In this document: piece after piece, positions 45,787-55,927 of the stretch
How positions within the stretch are numbered: the stretch's first letter is position 1
Layout of the letters: each line of letters begins with the position of its first letter
Source of the DNA: Amycolatopsis sp. EV170708-02-1
Lineage (GTDB): Bacteria; Actinomycetota; Actinomycetes; Mycobacteriales; Pseudonocardiaceae
NCBI RefSeq assembly: GCF_022479115.1
Contig: NZ_CP092497.1
Span: 1,116,001 to 1,180,000, forward strand
Reading direction: 5' to 3'
DNA: 64,000 nt
Program-made: the position numbers and the translations under genes
Notes under the pieces: model-generated
Database searches by the model: none
Told to the model about the DNA's origin: nothing
The model's input: only the letters and a program-made list of their open reading frames with translations

Positions 45787-47699
45787 GCCGGACTCCCGGG
45801 GTGCGAAGCCAGTTCTTCGTCGGTGTAGTACTTCCCCAGCTCGGACAGTTCGAACAGCTCCAGCAGATCCTGCCGCAACGGTGTCTGCGCCTTGACCTCG
45901 ATACCGATCTCCGGGATCACCGGGTTGTCGCCCGGCGTGGCCGAGCAGACCAGGAGTTTGTTGCGCCACTGGGCGTCCATGCCCGGATGGTCGTCCCGCG
46001 TGTGCCCGCCCCGGCTCTCGGTCCGCATCAGCGCGGCCCGCGCCACGCATTCGCTGACCATCAGCATGTTCCGCAGGTCGACGGCGAGATGCCAGCCGGG
46101 GTTGAACTGCCGGTGCCCCTCGACGGTGACCCGCTTGATCCGCTCGCGCAGTTCGCCGAGCTTCTCCAGCGCCCGTTCGATCTCCTCCGCCTTGCGGATG
46201 ATGCCGACCAGATCGTTCATCGACTGCTGCAGCTCGGTGTGCAGGCTGTACGGGTTCTCCTCGACACCGTCACCCGGCGGGTCGAACGGCGCGAGCGCCA
46301 TCGCCGCGGCGGCGTCCACATCGGACTGACTGACCTTGGGGCGGTCCTTCAGTTCCGCGACGTAGGACGCGGCGCCGAGACCAGCGCGGCGCCCGAAGAC
46401 GAGCAGATCCGAAAGGGAGTTGCCGCCGAGCCGGTTCGAGCCGTGCATCCCGCCCGAGCACTCGCCGGCGGCGAACAGCCCCGGCACGCTCGACGACGCG
46501 GTGTCCGGGTCGACCTCGATCCCGCCCATCACGTAATGACAGGTGGGGCCGACCTCCATCGGTTCCTTCGTGATGTCGACGTCGGCGAGTTCCTTGAACT
46601 GGTGGTACATCGACGGCAGCCGCTTGCGGATCTCCTCCGCGGGCAGCCTGCTGGCGATGTCGAGGAAGACCCCGCCGTGCGGCGATCCCCGGCCCGCCTT
46701 GACCTCGGAGTTGATCGCGCGCGCCACCTCGTCGCGCGGCAGCAGATCCGGCGTGCGGCGGTTCTTCTCCTGGTCGGTGTACCAGCGGTCGGCTTCCTCC
46801 TCGCTGTCCGCGTACTGCCCCTTGAACACGTCGGGGACGTACTCGAACATGAACCGCTTGTCCTCGGTGTTCTTGAGGACCCCGCCGTCACCTCGGACGC
46901 CTTCGGTGACCAGGATCCCCTTCACACTCGGCGGCCAGACCATGCCCGTCGGGTGGAACTGGACGAACTCCATGTTGATGAGCGTCGCCCCGGCCCGCAG
47001 CGCCAGCGCGTGCCCGTCACCGGTGTACTCCCACGAGTTCGAGGTGACCTTGAAGGATTTCCCGATGCCGCCGGTCGCCAGCACCACCGCCGGCGCCTCG
47101 AACAGGATGAACCGGCCGCTCTCGCGCCAATACCCGAACGCGCCGGAGATCCGGCCGTCCTCGGTCAGCAGCTCGGTGATCGTGCATTCGGCGAAGACCT
47201 TGATCCGTGCCTCGTAGTCGCCGGTCTCCTTGAAGTCCTCTTGTTGCAGCGAAACGATTTTCTGCTGCATCGTGCGGATCAGTTCGAGCCCGGTCCGGTC
47301 GCCGACGTGCGCCAGCCGCGGGTACGTGTGCCCGCCGAAGTTGCGCTGGCTGATCCGGCCGTCGGCGGTGCGGTCGAACAGCGCGCCGTAGGTCTCCAGT
47401 TCCCAGACCCGGTCCGGTGCCTCCCTGGCGTGGAGTTCGGCCATCCGCCAGTTGTTGAGGAACTTCCCGCCACGCATGGTGTCGCGGAAGTGCACCTGCC
47501 AGTTGTCGTTCGAGTTCGCGTTGCCCATCGACGCCGCGCAGCCGCCTTCGGCCATCACCGTATGCGCCTTGCCGAAGAGCGATTTGCACACCACCGCGAC
47601 GCTGAAGCCGCGTTCGCGGGCTTCGATGACCGCGCGGAGGCCGGCACCGCCGGCACCGATCACCACCACGTCGTAGCTGAGCCGTTCGACCTCGGTCAT
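45783..47699 (-). CDS. sdhA: succinate dehydrogenase flavoprotein subunit
   Basis: A 638-residue flavoprotein. The dinucleotide-binding start is YDVVVIGAGGAGLRA. The HTVMAEGGCAAS segment, FVQFHPTGMVWPP, and the GGMHGSNRLGGNSLSDLL substrate/FAD region follow. It oxidises succinate to fumarate at the cytoplasmic face of the membrane. ATG 47699 after GAGGTGG was preferred to GTG 47711. Coupled to sdhB. Confidence 0.95.
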   Translation of the reverse strand: MTEVERLSYDVVVIGAGGAGLRAVIEARERGFSVAVVCKSLFGKAHTVMAEGGCAASMGNANSNDNWQVHFRDTMRGGKFLNNWRMAELHAREAPDRVWELETYGALFDRTADGRISQRNFGGHTYPRLAHVGDRTGLELIRTMQQKIVSLQQEDFKETGDYEARIKVFAECTITELLTEDGRISGAFGYWRESGRFILFEAPAVVLATGGIGKSFKVTSNSWEYTGDGHALALRAGATLINMEFVQFHPTGMVWPPSVKGILVTEGVRGDGGVLKNTEDKRFMFEYVPDVFKGQYADSEEEADRWYTDQEKNRRTPDLLPRDEVARAINSEVKAGRGSPHGGVFLDIASRLPAEEIRKRLPSMYHQFKELADVDITKEPMEVGPTCHYVMGGIEVDPDTASSSVPGLFAAGECSGGMHGSNRLGGNSLSDLLVFGRRAGLGAASYVAELKDRPKVSQSDVDAAAAMALAPFDPPGDGVEENPYSLHTELQQSMNDLVGIIRKAEEIERALEKLGELRERIKRVTVEGHRQFNPGWHLAVDLRNMLMVSECVARAALMRTESRGGHTRDDHPGMDAQWRNKLLVCSATPGDNPVIPEIGIEVKAQTPLRQDLLELFELSELGKYYTDEELASHPGSPA

Positions 47700-47750
47700 G
47701 AAAAGAGCCACCTCAAAGCTTGTCGCCGGGGACGGGAGATTCCCGCACCG

Positions 47751-48581
47751 CTAGTTGATGAACCGCAGATCCGAAATCGCACCGCTCGCCACGAGCATCA
47801 CGTAGAGGTCGGTCAGCACGAGCGTGCCGAGCGTCGTCCACGCCAGCGCCATGTGGCGGGTGTTGAGTTTCGTCACCTGGGTCCAGATCCAGTAGCGGAC
47901 CGGATGTCTGGAGAAATGCTTGAGCCTGCCACCGGTCACGTGACGGCACGAGTGGCACGACAACGTGTACGCCCACAACAGGATCACGTTGCCGAGCAGC
48001 ACGATGTTGCCGAGCCCGAAACCGAACCCGCCGGTCTTGCCGTGGAACGCGGTGATCGCGTCGTAGGTGTTGACCAGCGAGACGACCACGGCCACGTAGA
48101 AGAAGTAGCGGTGGGCGTTCTGGATGATCAGCGGCAGCCGGGTCTCCCCGGTGTACTTCGCGTGCGGTTCGGCGACCGCGCAGGCGGGCGGCGAGAACCA
48201 GACGGCCCGGTAGTAGGCCTTGCGGTAGTAGTAGCAGGTCAGCCGGAAGCCCAGCAGGAACGGCAGGACCAGGAAGCCGAGCGGGATGAAGCCCGGCAGT
48301 TCGCCGAACCAGGCCCCGAAATGCCGGGAGCCTTCGACGCAGGATTCCGAGACACAGGGCGAATAGAACGGCGTCAGGTAGTGGTACTCGGGCACCCAGT
48401 ACGCGGTGCGCACGAAGGACCTGATCGTCGCGTAGATGATGAAGGCGGAGAGGCCGAGGACGGTCAGCAGCGGGGACAGCCACCATCGGTCGGTGCGCAG
48501 CGTTTTCTCGACGATGAGGGCCCGCGACGGTGCGCGGACCCCCGTTCCCCGTCCGGCCTCGTTGCCGGCGGGGGCGCTCAC
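47751..48581 (-). CDS. succinate dehydrogenase membrane anchor (Rv0249c-like)
   Basis: A 276-residue membrane protein with at least five helices. Several His residues could bind haem (QNAHRYFFYVAVVVSLVNTY, LSCHSCRHVTGG). It has the size and position of the single large anchor of the Sdh1 type in mycobacteria, and would pass electrons to menaquinone. GTG 48581 overlaps the upstream stop (GTGA). Confidence 0.88.
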   Translation of the reverse strand: MSAPAGNEAGRGTGVRAPSRALIVEKTLRTDRWWLSPLLTVLGLSAFIIYATIRSFVRTAYWVPEYHYLTPFYSPCVSESCVEGSRHFGAWFGELPGFIPLGFLVLPFLLGFRLTCYYYRKAYYRAVWFSPPACAVAEPHAKYTGETRLPLIIQNAHRYFFYVAVVVSLVNTYDAITAFHGKTGGFGFGLGNIVLLGNVILLWAYTLSCHSCRHVTGGRLKHFSRHPVRYWIWTQVTKLNTRHMALAWTTLGTLVLTDLYVMLVASGAISDLRFIN

Positions 48582-48865
48582 CGCTGGTCGCGCTTGTAGC
48601 CGCCGACGCCTTCGTCATCGGCGCCTTGCCAGAGCGCCGGGTCGTAGGGCGTATCGGGAACTTGGACCCGGTCGGCGGCCTTCGCCTGCGCGGGGACCGC
48701 GTTCGGGGTCGTGTCGAGGTCGGTCGCGTCGATGTCGAGCCGCTCGACGTCGTTCGCCAGGCGCCGTACCGCCGAGGCGTCGCCGTATCGGGAGCGCAGC
48801 GCGCCGACGCACTGCCTCAGCTGACCGATGGCTCGCCGAAGCTCGGCGATCTCTGTGGTGGACAT
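48578..48865 (-). CDS. small hypothetical first gene of the sdh operon (Rv0250c-like)
   Basis: A 95-residue soluble protein with an N-terminal helix (MSTTEIAELRRAIGQLRQCV) and a polar C-terminal tail. Translationally coupled to the membrane anchor. The mycobacterial sdh1 operon also starts with a small gene of unknown role (Rv0250c). ATG 48865 follows GGGAGGT; the ORF upstream to 48964 has no support. Confidence 0.8.
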   Translation of the reverse strand: MSTTEIAELRRAIGQLRQCVGALRSRYGDASAVRRLANDVERLDIDATDLDTTPNAVPAQAKAADRVQVPDTPYDPALWQGADDEGVGGYKRDQR

Positions 48866-48985
48866 CGGTACCTCCCGATGGTCGGTTCGGTTGGCCGCTT
48901 GAGCCTTCGAGGGCAAGCGATTCCTCGCCATCCCGACTCTGCCGCGCGTTGTGCAATGTGACAAGTAGCACAGTAGAACCTAGGG

Positions 48986-49003
48986 GCGTGACGGAGGTCA
49001 CGC
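48986..49003. promoter_or_regulatory. CRP/GlxR-like site between sdh and edd operons
   Basis: gcgtgac-ggag-gtcacgc is a perfect palindrome that fits TGTGA-N6-TCACA apart from the outermost bases (cGTGA-N6-TCACg). It lies 121 bases upstream of the sdh start and 127 bases upstream of edd. Confidence 0.6.
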
Positions 49004-49129
49004 GAGTCGATCTTCTGTATCGATTTTGATTCGGGCTTTCCCCTGGGTTACTGTGGCCACTGTCACGACCCAGCGACGTCAGCGTTGCCGTCCCGCGGAC
49101 CACCACGACCAGTGATCCGGAGCCGGACA

Positions 49130-51019
49130 ATGAGCACCGCCCCGAACGTCCACCCCATCATCGCCGAAGTCACCGAACGCGTCGCCGCCCGCAGCGCCGA
49201 AACCCGCGCCGCGTACCTCGAGCGCGTCGCCGCCGCCCACGAAGAAGGGCCGGTGCGGCGCGGCCTCGACTGCAGCAACCTCGCCCACGGCTTCGCCGCG
49301 ATGGAAGGTGTCGACAAGGCGGCACTGCGCGCCGCGCGGGCGCCGGGCGTCGCGATCGTCTCGTCCTACAACGACATGCTGTCGGCCCACCAGCCGATGC
49401 AGGAGTACCCCGCGATGCTGAAGGGCTCGGTCCGCCAGGCGGGCGGCGTCGCCCAGTTCGCCGGCGGTGTGCCCGCGATGTGCGACGGCGTCACCCAGGG
49501 CCGCCCGGGGATGGAGCTGTCGCTGTTCAGCCGCGAGGTGATCGCGATGTCGACCGCGATCGCGCTGTCCCACGACATGTTCGACGCGGCGCTGCTGCTC
49601 GGCGTCTGCGACAAGATCGTGCCCGGTCTGCTGATCGGGGCGCTGTCCTTCGGGCATCTACCGGCGATCCTGGTGCCCGCCGGGCCGATGAACTCGGGCC
49701 TGCCGAACAAGGAGAAGGCGCGCGTGCGCCAGCTCTACGCCGAGGGCAAGGCGACCCGCGAAGACCTGCTGGACGCCGAAGCGGCTTCGTACCACTCGGC
49801 GGGCACGTGCACCTTCTACGGCACCGCCAACTCCAACCAGATGGTCGTCGAGGTGATGGGCCTGCACCTGCCGGGCGCCAGCTTCGTGCAGCCGAATTCG
49901 CCGCTGCGGCGGGTGCTCACCGAGGAGGCCGGACGCCGCGTCGTGAAGCTCTCGCGCGGCGAGGAGTACACGCCGGTTTCGCGCGTGATCGACGAGAAGG
50001 CCGTCGTCAACGGTGTCATCGCGCTGCTCGCCACGGGCGGTTCGACCAACCACACGATGCACCTCGTCGCGATCGCCGCCGCCGCGGGCATCCAGCTGAC
50101 CTGGGACGACTTCTCCGATCTGTCGTCGGTGATCCCCCTGCTGGCCCGCGTGTACCCGAACGGCAGCGCCGACATCAACCACTTCCACGCCGCCGGGGGC
50201 ATCCAGTTCCTGGTCGGCACGCTCCTCGACGCGGGCCTGCTGCACGAGGACGTCCAGACCGTCGCCGGCCCGGGCCTGCACCGCTACCGGCAGGAGCCGA
50301 TCCTTTCCGAGGGCGAACTGGTCTGGCGCGACGTCCCGACGCGCAGCCTCGACGAGGACGTCCTGCGCCCCGCGTGGCGGCCGTTCGCCGCCGACGGCGG
50401 GCTGCGGATGGTCGCGGGCAACCTCGGCCGCGCGGTGATCAAGGTGTCGGCGGTGGCGCCCGAACACCGGATCGTGCAGGCCCCGGCGCGGGTGTTCACC
50501 GACCAGAAGTCCTTCAAGGACGCTTTCGAGGCCGGCGAGCTGGACCGCGACGTCGTCGTGGTCATCCGGCAGCAGGGTCCCCAGGCCAACGGGATGCCGG
50601 AGCTGCACGGGCTCACCCCCTCGCTCGGGGTGCTGATGGACCGCGGGCATCAGGTGGCGTTGCTCACCGACGGCCGCATGTCGGGCGCGTCCGGCAAGAT
50701 CCCGGCGGCGATCCAGGTGACCCCGGAAGCCGCTGCGGGAGGCCCGATCGCGCGGATCGCCGACGGCGACGTCGTCCGTCTCGACGCCAAGGCCGGGACG
50801 CTCGACGTCCTCGTGGGTGACGAAGAACTCGCCCGCCGTGAACTGGTGGACTCCCCGCCTTCGGAGGCATCCTGGACCGGCACCGGCCGGGAGCTGTTCG
50901 CGGCGCTGCGCCGCGCGGTCGGCCCCGCCGATCAGGGCGCGAGCGTGTTCGGACCGCTCACGCCGGAACACTTCGGCGCTCCGGCGCACACGTTGACCCC
51001 TGTGGAGGTAACCCAGTGA
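49130..51019 (+). CDS. edd: phosphogluconate dehydratase
   Basis: A 629-residue IlvD/Edd-family dehydratase converting 6-phosphogluconate to 2-keto-3-deoxy-6-phosphogluconate. Cluster-binding cysteines lie in [18 protein letters not shown] and [14 protein letters not shown], and [11 protein letters not shown] is the family signature. ATG 49130 gives the canonical start. Its stop overlaps eda by four bases (GTGA). A complete Entner-Doudoroff pair is less common in actinomycetes. Confidence 0.94.
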   Translation: MSTAPNVHPIIAEVTERVAARSAETRAAYLERVAAAHEEGPVRRGLDCSNLAHGFAAMEGVDKAALRAARAPGVAIVSSYNDMLSAHQPMQEYPAMLKGSVRQAGGVAQFAGGVPAMCDGVTQGRPGMELSLFSREVIAMSTAIALSHDMFDAALLLGVCDKIVPGLLIGALSFGHLPAILVPAGPMNSGLPNKEKARVRQLYAEGKATREDLLDAEAASYHSAGTCTFYGTANSNQMVVEVMGLHLPGASFVQPNSPLRRVLTEEAGRRVVKLSRGEEYTPVSRVIDEKAVVNGVIALLATGGSTNHTMHLVAIAAAAGIQLTWDDFSDLSSVIPLLARVYPNGSADINHFHAAGGIQFLVGTLLDAGLLHEDVQTVAGPGLHRYRQEPILSEGELVWRDVPTRSLDEDVLRPAWRPFAADGGLRMVAGNLGRAVIKVSAVAPEHRIVQAPARVFTDQKSFKDAFEAGELDRDVVVVIRQQGPQANGMPELHGLTPSLGVLMDRGHQVALLTDGRMSGASGKIPAAIQVTPEAAAGGPIARIADGDVVRLDAKAGTLDVLVGDEELARRELVDSPPSEASWTGTGRELFAALRRAVGPADQGASVFGPLTPEHFGAPAHTLTPVEVTQ

Positions 51020-51636
51020 CCACCGGCGCCGACCTGCTCGGCCTGTCCCCCGTGATGCCCGTCGTCGTGCTCGACGACGCCGCCGACGCCGTGCCCACCG
51101 CGCGGGCCCTGCTCGCGGGCGGGATCGGCGTGATCGAGCTGACCCTGCGCACCCCGGCGGCACTCGCCTCCATCGAGCGGATCGCCGCGGAAGTGCCGGA
51201 GATCGTCATCGGCGCCGGCACCGTCACCGCGCCCGAACACGCCAAGCAGGCGGCCGACGCCGGCGCGAAGTTCCTGGTGACCCCGGGCTGCACGGACGCC
51301 GTGCTGGACGCCGCGTTCGATACCGGCCTGCCGTTCCTGCCGGGCGCGAGCACGGTTTCGGAGGCGATGCGGCTGGCCGAACGCGGGCTGACCGCGCTGA
51401 AGTTCTTCCCCGCCGAGGCCAGTGGCGGCGTCGCGTACCTGAAGTCGATCGGCGGGCCGCTGCCCGGGCTGAAGTTCTGCCCGACCGGCGGGATCACCGT
51501 GAAGACCGCACCGGACTATCTCGCACTGTCCAATGTGGGCTGCATCGGCGGTTCGTGGCTGACCCCGAAGGATGCCTTGGCCGCCAAGGACTTCGGGAAG
51601 ATCGAGGCGTTCGCGGCGGAGGCTTCGAAGCTCTGA
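51016..51636 (+). CDS. eda: KDPG aldolase
   Basis: A 206-residue class I aldolase that splits KDPG into pyruvate and glyceraldehyde-3-phosphate. The catalytic Glu is in [10 protein letters not shown], the Schiff-base Lys in [12 protein letters not shown], and the [11 protein letters not shown] and CPTGGIT phosphate-binding parts are intact. Coupled to edd; ended by the hairpin at 51642. Confidence 0.95.
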   Translation: MTTGADLLGLSPVMPVVVLDDAADAVPTARALLAGGIGVIELTLRTPAALASIERIAAEVPEIVIGAGTVTAPEHAKQAADAGAKFLVTPGCTDAVLDAAFDTGLPFLPGASTVSEAMRLAERGLTALKFFPAEASGGVAYLKSIGGPLPGLKFCPTGGITVKTAPDYLALSNVGCIGGSWLTPKDALAAKDFGKIEAFAAEASKL

Positions 51637-51641
51637 TCTCG

Positions 51642-51674
51642 GTGAGGGCCACTGGCGTGCCGAGTGGCCCTCAC
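51642..51674. terminator. perfect 12-bp hairpin after edd-eda
   Basis: gtgagggccact (51642-51653) and agtggccctcac (51663-51674) pair perfectly with a nine-base loop, between convergent eda and a GNAT gene. Confidence 0.8.
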
Positions 51675-51679
51675 TGCTT

Positions 51680-52117
51680 TCACAGTGGCAACTGGTACTG
51701 GATGAAGCCCCGGTTGACCGCGACCCGGTCGTACAGACGGCGCGCGGTCGCGTTGGATTCCTTGGTGTGCCAGTAGACCCTGCCGCAGTCGCGGGTGCGG
51801 GCCCAGTCCGCGACGGCCTCGATCAGTGCCCGCGCGACCCCTTTGCCGCAGGCTTCCGGCGCGGTGAACAGATCTTGCAGATAACAGACGTCGGTGAGCG
51901 CGGAGGTACTGGGATGCACCAGGAAATGCGTGATCCCGACGAGTTCACCGCCCACGTGGGCACCGAGCGCATGCATCCGCTCCCCCGTCCGGAACTCACG
52001 CCAGGCGCGGTCGTAGACCTCTTGGGGCGCAACACGTTCGTAGAAGTCGATGTACGCGCGGAACAGGTGTTCCCAGGCTTCGCGGTCTTCGGGCTTCAAG
52101 GGCTCGATGGTGATCAT
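51680..52117 (-). CDS. GNAT family acetyltransferase
   Basis: A 145-residue GNAT-fold acetyltransferase. The acetyl-CoA loop is [18 protein letters not shown] preceded by the [10 protein letters not shown] strand, and the C-terminal [18 protein letters not shown] segment is typical. The substrate is unknown. ATG 52117 follows GGAGGAC; a start at 52138 is less likely. Confidence 0.85.
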   Translation of the reverse strand: MITIEPLKPEDREAWEHLFRAYIDFYERVAPQEVYDRAWREFRTGERMHALGAHVGGELVGITHFLVHPSTSALTDVCYLQDLFTAPEACGKGVARALIEAVADWARTRDCGRVYWHTKESNATARRLYDRVAVNRGFIQYQLPL

Positions 52118-52206
52118 GGTCGTCCTCCCGGTGATCACCCGAGCCTAGGGTTTCCCCGCCGTCCCGCGTGTGGCCACTCACGCGGTAAAGCGGGCTGCCA
52201 CTCCGG

Positions 52207-52647
52207 TCAGCTGACGGCTTGCTTGACCAAGGCGGCGACACGCTTCTTCACCGCCGGGGTGGCCCCGGTCAGCGCGAAGGCCGTCGCCCACATCGCACCG
52301 TCGTCCAGCTGTGCGGCCTCGTTGAAGCCGAGCGTCGCGTACCGCGTCTTGAATTTGGCCGCCGCCTGGAAGAAGCAGACGATCTTGCCGTCCAGCGCGT
52401 AAGCGGGCTGGCCGTACCAGAGCTTCGGCGCAAGCATCGGCGCGTTCGCCTTCACGACGTCGTGGACCAGCTCGGCCAGCGCCCGATCCTCATCGGACAT
52501 CTCGGCGATCTTCGCGACCACGTCCTGCTCGGCCGCCGCCGCCTTGTCGGCGGCCGAGCCGCGGCGCGCGGCCTTCTTCATGTCCTGGGCGTGTTCCTTC
52601 ATCGCGGCCTTCTCTTCGGCCGTGAAACCTTCGTACGTGGTGCTCAT
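52207..52647 (-). CDS. DUF1801-type protein
   Basis: A 146-residue protein with a Lys/Ala-rich N-terminal helix (MKEHAQDMKKAARRGSAADK) and a C-terminal DUF1801 (YdhG/YjbR-like) domain marked by APKLWYGQPAYALDGKIVCF. Relatives are sometimes called iron-chaperone-like, without proof. It lies 50 bases after the VOC gene and is probably in its operon. Confidence 0.8.
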   Translation of the reverse strand: MSTTYEGFTAEEKAAMKEHAQDMKKAARRGSAADKAAAAEQDVVAKIAEMSDEDRALAELVHDVVKANAPMLAPKLWYGQPAYALDGKIVCFFQAAAKFKTRYATLGFNEAAQLDDGAMWATAFALTGATPAVKKRVAALVKQAVS

Positions 52648-52697
52648 CGTGTTTTCTCCAAGGTAGGCGGCGAGCGGGGGCATCCGGAAGTGGCACA

Positions 52698-53321
52698 TCA
52701 GGACTGGGCGGCGAGCGCCGAGGTCTCCCAGGCGAACCCGTCCGGATCGGTGAACGGGGCGGCCCCGCAGATCGCGATGCGGTGCGAACCGGTGCCCTCG
52801 GGGGACACACCGGCGTCCTTGGCCAGGGCCTTGCGCTTGTACAGCGCCAGCTTCACGGGGCCGGAGCCGGCTTCGAACTCGACGTACACGCGGCCGAAGC
52901 TCTTGCCGACGGCGAGGCCGTGCTCGACGTAGAACTTCTTGCTCGCGGCCACGTCGGCGACGCCCAGCAGCAGCACGATGTCGTCGAACTCGCGGGTGGC
53001 CGGCGCGGTGTTCTTCTTCGCCGAGGTGGCGATCTTCCAGATCGCGCCGTCCGGGGCCTGGACGGTTCCGCCGTAGCCCCACATCGACTTCGCGGCGGGC
53101 TTGATCACGGTCGCCCCGGCGGCGACCGCGGCCTCGATGAGCGCGTCCGCGTTGGCGGGCTGGGAAACCGTGAGGGAAAGGGTGTAACCGCGGAAGCCGG
53201 TGGACGGCTCCTGCGAGGCCCGCAGGCGAAGCTCGGGGCCGAGCCCGAAGGCGGTGGAGTAGAAGCGTTCGGCGGCCTCGGTGTCGGCCACTTCGAGGGT
53301 GATGGCGTCGATGAAGTTCAT
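52698..53321 (-). CDS. glyoxalase / VOC superfamily protein
   Basis: A 207-residue protein with two VOC half-modules: FIDAITLEVADTEAAERFYS at the start, and DDIVLLLGVADVAASKKFYV in the second half, the latter ending FTDPDGFAWETS. Reaction unknown; family members include glyoxalase I, dioxygenases and drug-binding proteins. First gene before the DUF1801 gene. Confidence 0.85.
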   Translation of the reverse strand: MNFIDAITLEVADTEAAERFYSTAFGLGPELRLRASQEPSTGFRGYTLSLTVSQPANADALIEAAVAAGATVIKPAAKSMWGYGGTVQAPDGAIWKIATSAKKNTAPATREFDDIVLLLGVADVAASKKFYVEHGLAVGKSFGRVYVEFEAGSGPVKLALYKRKALAKDAGVSPEGTGSHRIAICGAAPFTDPDGFAWETSALAAQS

Positions 53322-53838
53322 GCCGGTAACGCTATTTCGCGGCGGGCTTCCGGCGCTTCTCGATTCCTGATCGGTCGCGTTTGCGCTGTTCAGCAGCTTG
53401 CCGGAGGCGACCTGGACTGTGCGGGGGTTGCCAATGTCGCATTTGAGACACTCAGTGTCCCTGATGCGGCATTGGGGACACTCGGCCCAGGGCTGCCGTG
53501 GTGGCAGGGGCTGCCCGTAGTCACCGGGGTCGTGAGCCCAGGCGGCACTTTCGCGTGACCGAGCGGACGGCGCGTGTGATCAGGGGGCCGACACACGTGA
53601 CTGGTCGGACGACACGCGCGTAGCCGGAATCCGCCCCTGAGCCGTCCACCTGGACACACGTGTCGTCCGTCTGCGCACGTGTGTCGTCCCTCTGGTCACG
53701 CGAAACCCCCGAACCGCAGGTTCCTAAGACCGGGTTGGCGCCAACCCGAAACGCCACTCACGGCCACCGCCCGGGAACGCAAAACACCGGCCGGCGGGAA
53801 GGTGCCCGCACAGCCGGTGAATGGCTTGGTGAGGAAGC
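53322..53838. repeat. 517-bp intergenic region made of repeats
   Basis: No convincing gene. Bases 53431-53451 and 53455-53475 (starting ccaatgtcgc, ending cattgg) form a long imperfect hairpin. From about 53590 to 53700 a motif around acacgtgt/cacgtg with gtcgtcc or ggacgac recurs in both orientations, followed by ggttggcgccaacc (a 14-bp palindrome at about 53733-53746). Confidence 0.55.
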
Positions 53839-54381
53839 TCAGTCGAGGGTGGCGTCGTCCAGCAGTGCCGACTCGGCGCCGAACTCGCGGAGTTCGTCGC
53901 GGATCACGGTGTAGGCCAGCCCTTGGGGATAGCCCTTGCGGGCGAGGAAGCCCAGCAGGCGGCGGATCGCCGTCTGCTCGTCGACGTTGCCCAAGGAGCG
54001 CATGCGCTTCCGTACCAGCTCTCGGGCGCGCTGCTCCTCTGCCTCTCGGTCCACCTCGTCGGCGGCCTGGACGGCGATATCCCCATCGATTCCTTTGCGT
54101 TTGAGTTCGGCTACGAGGGCGTTCCGTGCCAGGCCCATGTTGGCATGACGGGAACGCACCCACATCTCGGCGAACTCGGCGTCGTTGATGAGCCCTGCCT
54201 TGTCCAGCTTACCGAGCAGGGTCTCCGTCGTCTCCTCGTCGAAGCCCTTGCGCTTGAGGGCCTGACGCAGTTCCTCCGTGGAACGCGGGCGCGCGGCCAG
54301 GAGATCGAAGCAGATCTCCTTGGCCTTCTTCCTCCGCTCGTCCGGCGGCAGCTCCGCCGGATCCACTTTGGGCGCACGCAT
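53839..54381 (-). CDS. recX: regulatory protein RecX
   Basis: A 180-residue helical protein with three-helix repeats (RSTEELRQALKRKGFDEETT, DAEFAEMWVRSRHANMGLAR). RecX modulates RecA filaments. It lies 63 bases downstream of recA, the usual arrangement. Confidence 0.94.
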   Translation of the reverse strand: MRAPKVDPAELPPDERRKKAKEICFDLLAARPRSTEELRQALKRKGFDEETTETLLGKLDKAGLINDAEFAEMWVRSRHANMGLARNALVAELKRKGIDGDIAVQAADEVDREAEEQRARELVRKRMRSLGNVDEQTAIRRLLGFLARKGYPQGLAYTVIRDELREFGAESALLDDATLD

Positions 54382-54444
54382 TCAGCTCTCACTCCAGTCG
54401 AAACGATCGATCGGTGACTTCACCCCTGGCGGGGCCGAAGGAAC

Positions 54445-55485
54445 TCAGAAGTCGACCGGCGCGGGGGCGGCTTCGGCGTCGACGGCGGCACCGATGCCGA
54501 GCTTCTCCTTGATGCGCTTCTCGATCTCGTTGGCGATGTCCGGGTTGTCCAGCAGGAACTTGCGGGCGTTCTCCTTGCCCTGGCCCAGCTGGTCGCCCTC
54601 GTAGGTGTACCAGGCGCCGGACTTGCGCAGGATGCCCTGGTCGACACCCATGTCGATCAACGAACCCTCGCGGGAGACACCCTTGCCGTAGAGGATGTCG
54701 AACTCGGCCTGCTTGAAGGGCGGCGCGACCTTGTTCTTCACGACCTTGACGCGGGTGCGGTTGCCGACGGGCTCGCCGCCGTCCTTCAGCGTCTCGATCC
54801 GGCGGACGTCCAGGCGGACCGACGCGTAGAACTTCAGCGCCTTACCACCGGTCGTGGTCTCCGGGGAGCCGAACATGACGCCGATCTTCTCGCGCAGCTG
54901 GTTGATGAAGATCGCGGTGGTGCCGGAGTTGTTCATCGCACCGGTCATCTTCCGCAGCGCCTGGCTCATCAGCCGGGCCTGCAGGCCGACGTGGTTGTCA
55001 CCCATCTCGCCCTCGATCTCGGCGCGCGGCACGAGCGCGGCGACCGAGTCGATGACCAGGATGTCGAGCGCGCCGGAACGGATCAGCATGTCCGCGATCT
55101 CGAGCGCCTGCTCACCGGTGTCCGGCTGGGAGACCAGGAGCGCGTCGGTGTCGACGCCGAGCTTCTTGGCGTACTCCGGGTCCAGCGCGTGCTCCGCGTC
55201 GATGAACGCGGCGATGCCGCCGTTCTTCTGCGCGTTGGCGACCGCGTGCAGGGCGACGGTGGTCTTACCGGAGGACTCCGGACCGTAGATCTCGATGACC
55301 CGGCCGCGGGGAAGGCCGCCGATCCCGAGCGCGACGTCGAGTGCGATGGCGCCGGTGGGGATGACCTCGATCGGCGCGCGGCCCTCTTCGCCGAGGCGCA
55401 TGACCGAGCCCTTGCCGTACTGCTTGTCGATCTGGGCGAGGGCCAGTTCGAGCGCCTTGTCCTTGTCGGGTGCTGCTGGTGCCAT
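54445..55485 (-). CDS. recA: recombinase RecA
   Basis: A 346-residue recombinase. Walker A is GPESSGKT (residues 68-75), Walker [11 protein letters not shown], loop 2 region [20 protein letters not shown], with an acidic, Ala/Pro-rich C-terminus. ATG 55485 follows GAGGTGG; GTG 55494 is an alternative. It drives homologous recombination and LexA cleavage. The SOS box at 55628 lies upstream. Confidence 0.97.
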   Translation of the reverse strand: MAPAAPDKDKALELALAQIDKQYGKGSVMRLGEEGRAPIEVIPTGAIALDVALGIGGLPRGRVIEIYGPESSGKTTVALHAVANAQKNGGIAAFIDAEHALDPEYAKKLGVDTDALLVSQPDTGEQALEIADMLIRSGALDILVIDSVAALVPRAEIEGEMGDNHVGLQARLMSQALRKMTGAMNNSGTTAIFINQLREKIGVMFGSPETTTGGKALKFYASVRLDVRRIETLKDGGEPVGNRTRVKVVKNKVAPPFKQAEFDILYGKGVSREGSLIDMGVDQGILRKSGAWYTYEGDQLGQGKENARKFLLDNPDIANEIEKRIKEKLGIGAAVDAEAAPAPVDF

Positions 55486-55606
55486 GGAGTCCACCTCGTT
55501 GGTTGAGCCGGTAGGGCTTGATTCAGTTCTGAGCTGTCGGGTCCGACGCTACGGGCGACCACCGACAATTCCAGGCCTCGCGCCCAAGCTGTGGATCGCT
55601 GACCCC

Positions 55607-55639
55607 GTTGTGGACAACACCATAGACGAACGTGTGTTC
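55607..55639 (-). promoter_or_regulatory. recA SOS box and neighbouring gttgtggacaac element
   Basis: gaacgtgtgttc (55628-55639) matches GAAC-N4-GTTC exactly and is extended by cg/cg to a 14-bp palindrome. It lies about 145 bases upstream of recA. gttgtggacaac (55607-55618) contains the reverse complement of the DnaA box ttgtccaca. Confidence 0.75.
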
Positions 55640-55691
55640 GAGGCCGTCGCCGACACGCCGTTGCGCTAGAGTTCTTGCCCGTTCTTCGAGG

Positions 55692-55886
55692 TCAACGCCG
55701 CTCTGGTGGGATATCGAAGGCTTCGCAGACCGCCCGCCAGATGTCCTTGGCCGAGGTTCCCGCGTCGAGGGCCTGTTCGACGGTCCGGCCCCCGAGTTCG
55801 CCGAAGACGTGATCCCTGGAGAGGGTTTCCGCACGTCCGGGACCGAATTCGTCGGCCATCAGCCGCCGGAAGACCGTGATACGCAT
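55692..55886 (-). CDS. DUF3046 protein
   Basis: A 64-residue protein (MRITVFRRLMADEFG start, WRAVCEAFDIPPERR end) of the actinobacterial DUF3046 family, conserved upstream of recA as in mycobacteria (Rv2738c). Function unknown. Its stop lies about 55 bases from the recA SOS box. Confidence 0.88.
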   Translation of the reverse strand: MRITVFRRLMADEFGPGRAETLSRDHVFGELGGRTVEQALDAGTSAKDIWRAVCEAFDIPPERR

Positions 55887-55927
55887 CGAGCGGAGTCTAG
55901 CCCGGGACCGGTCGCGGGAGGCCGGTG

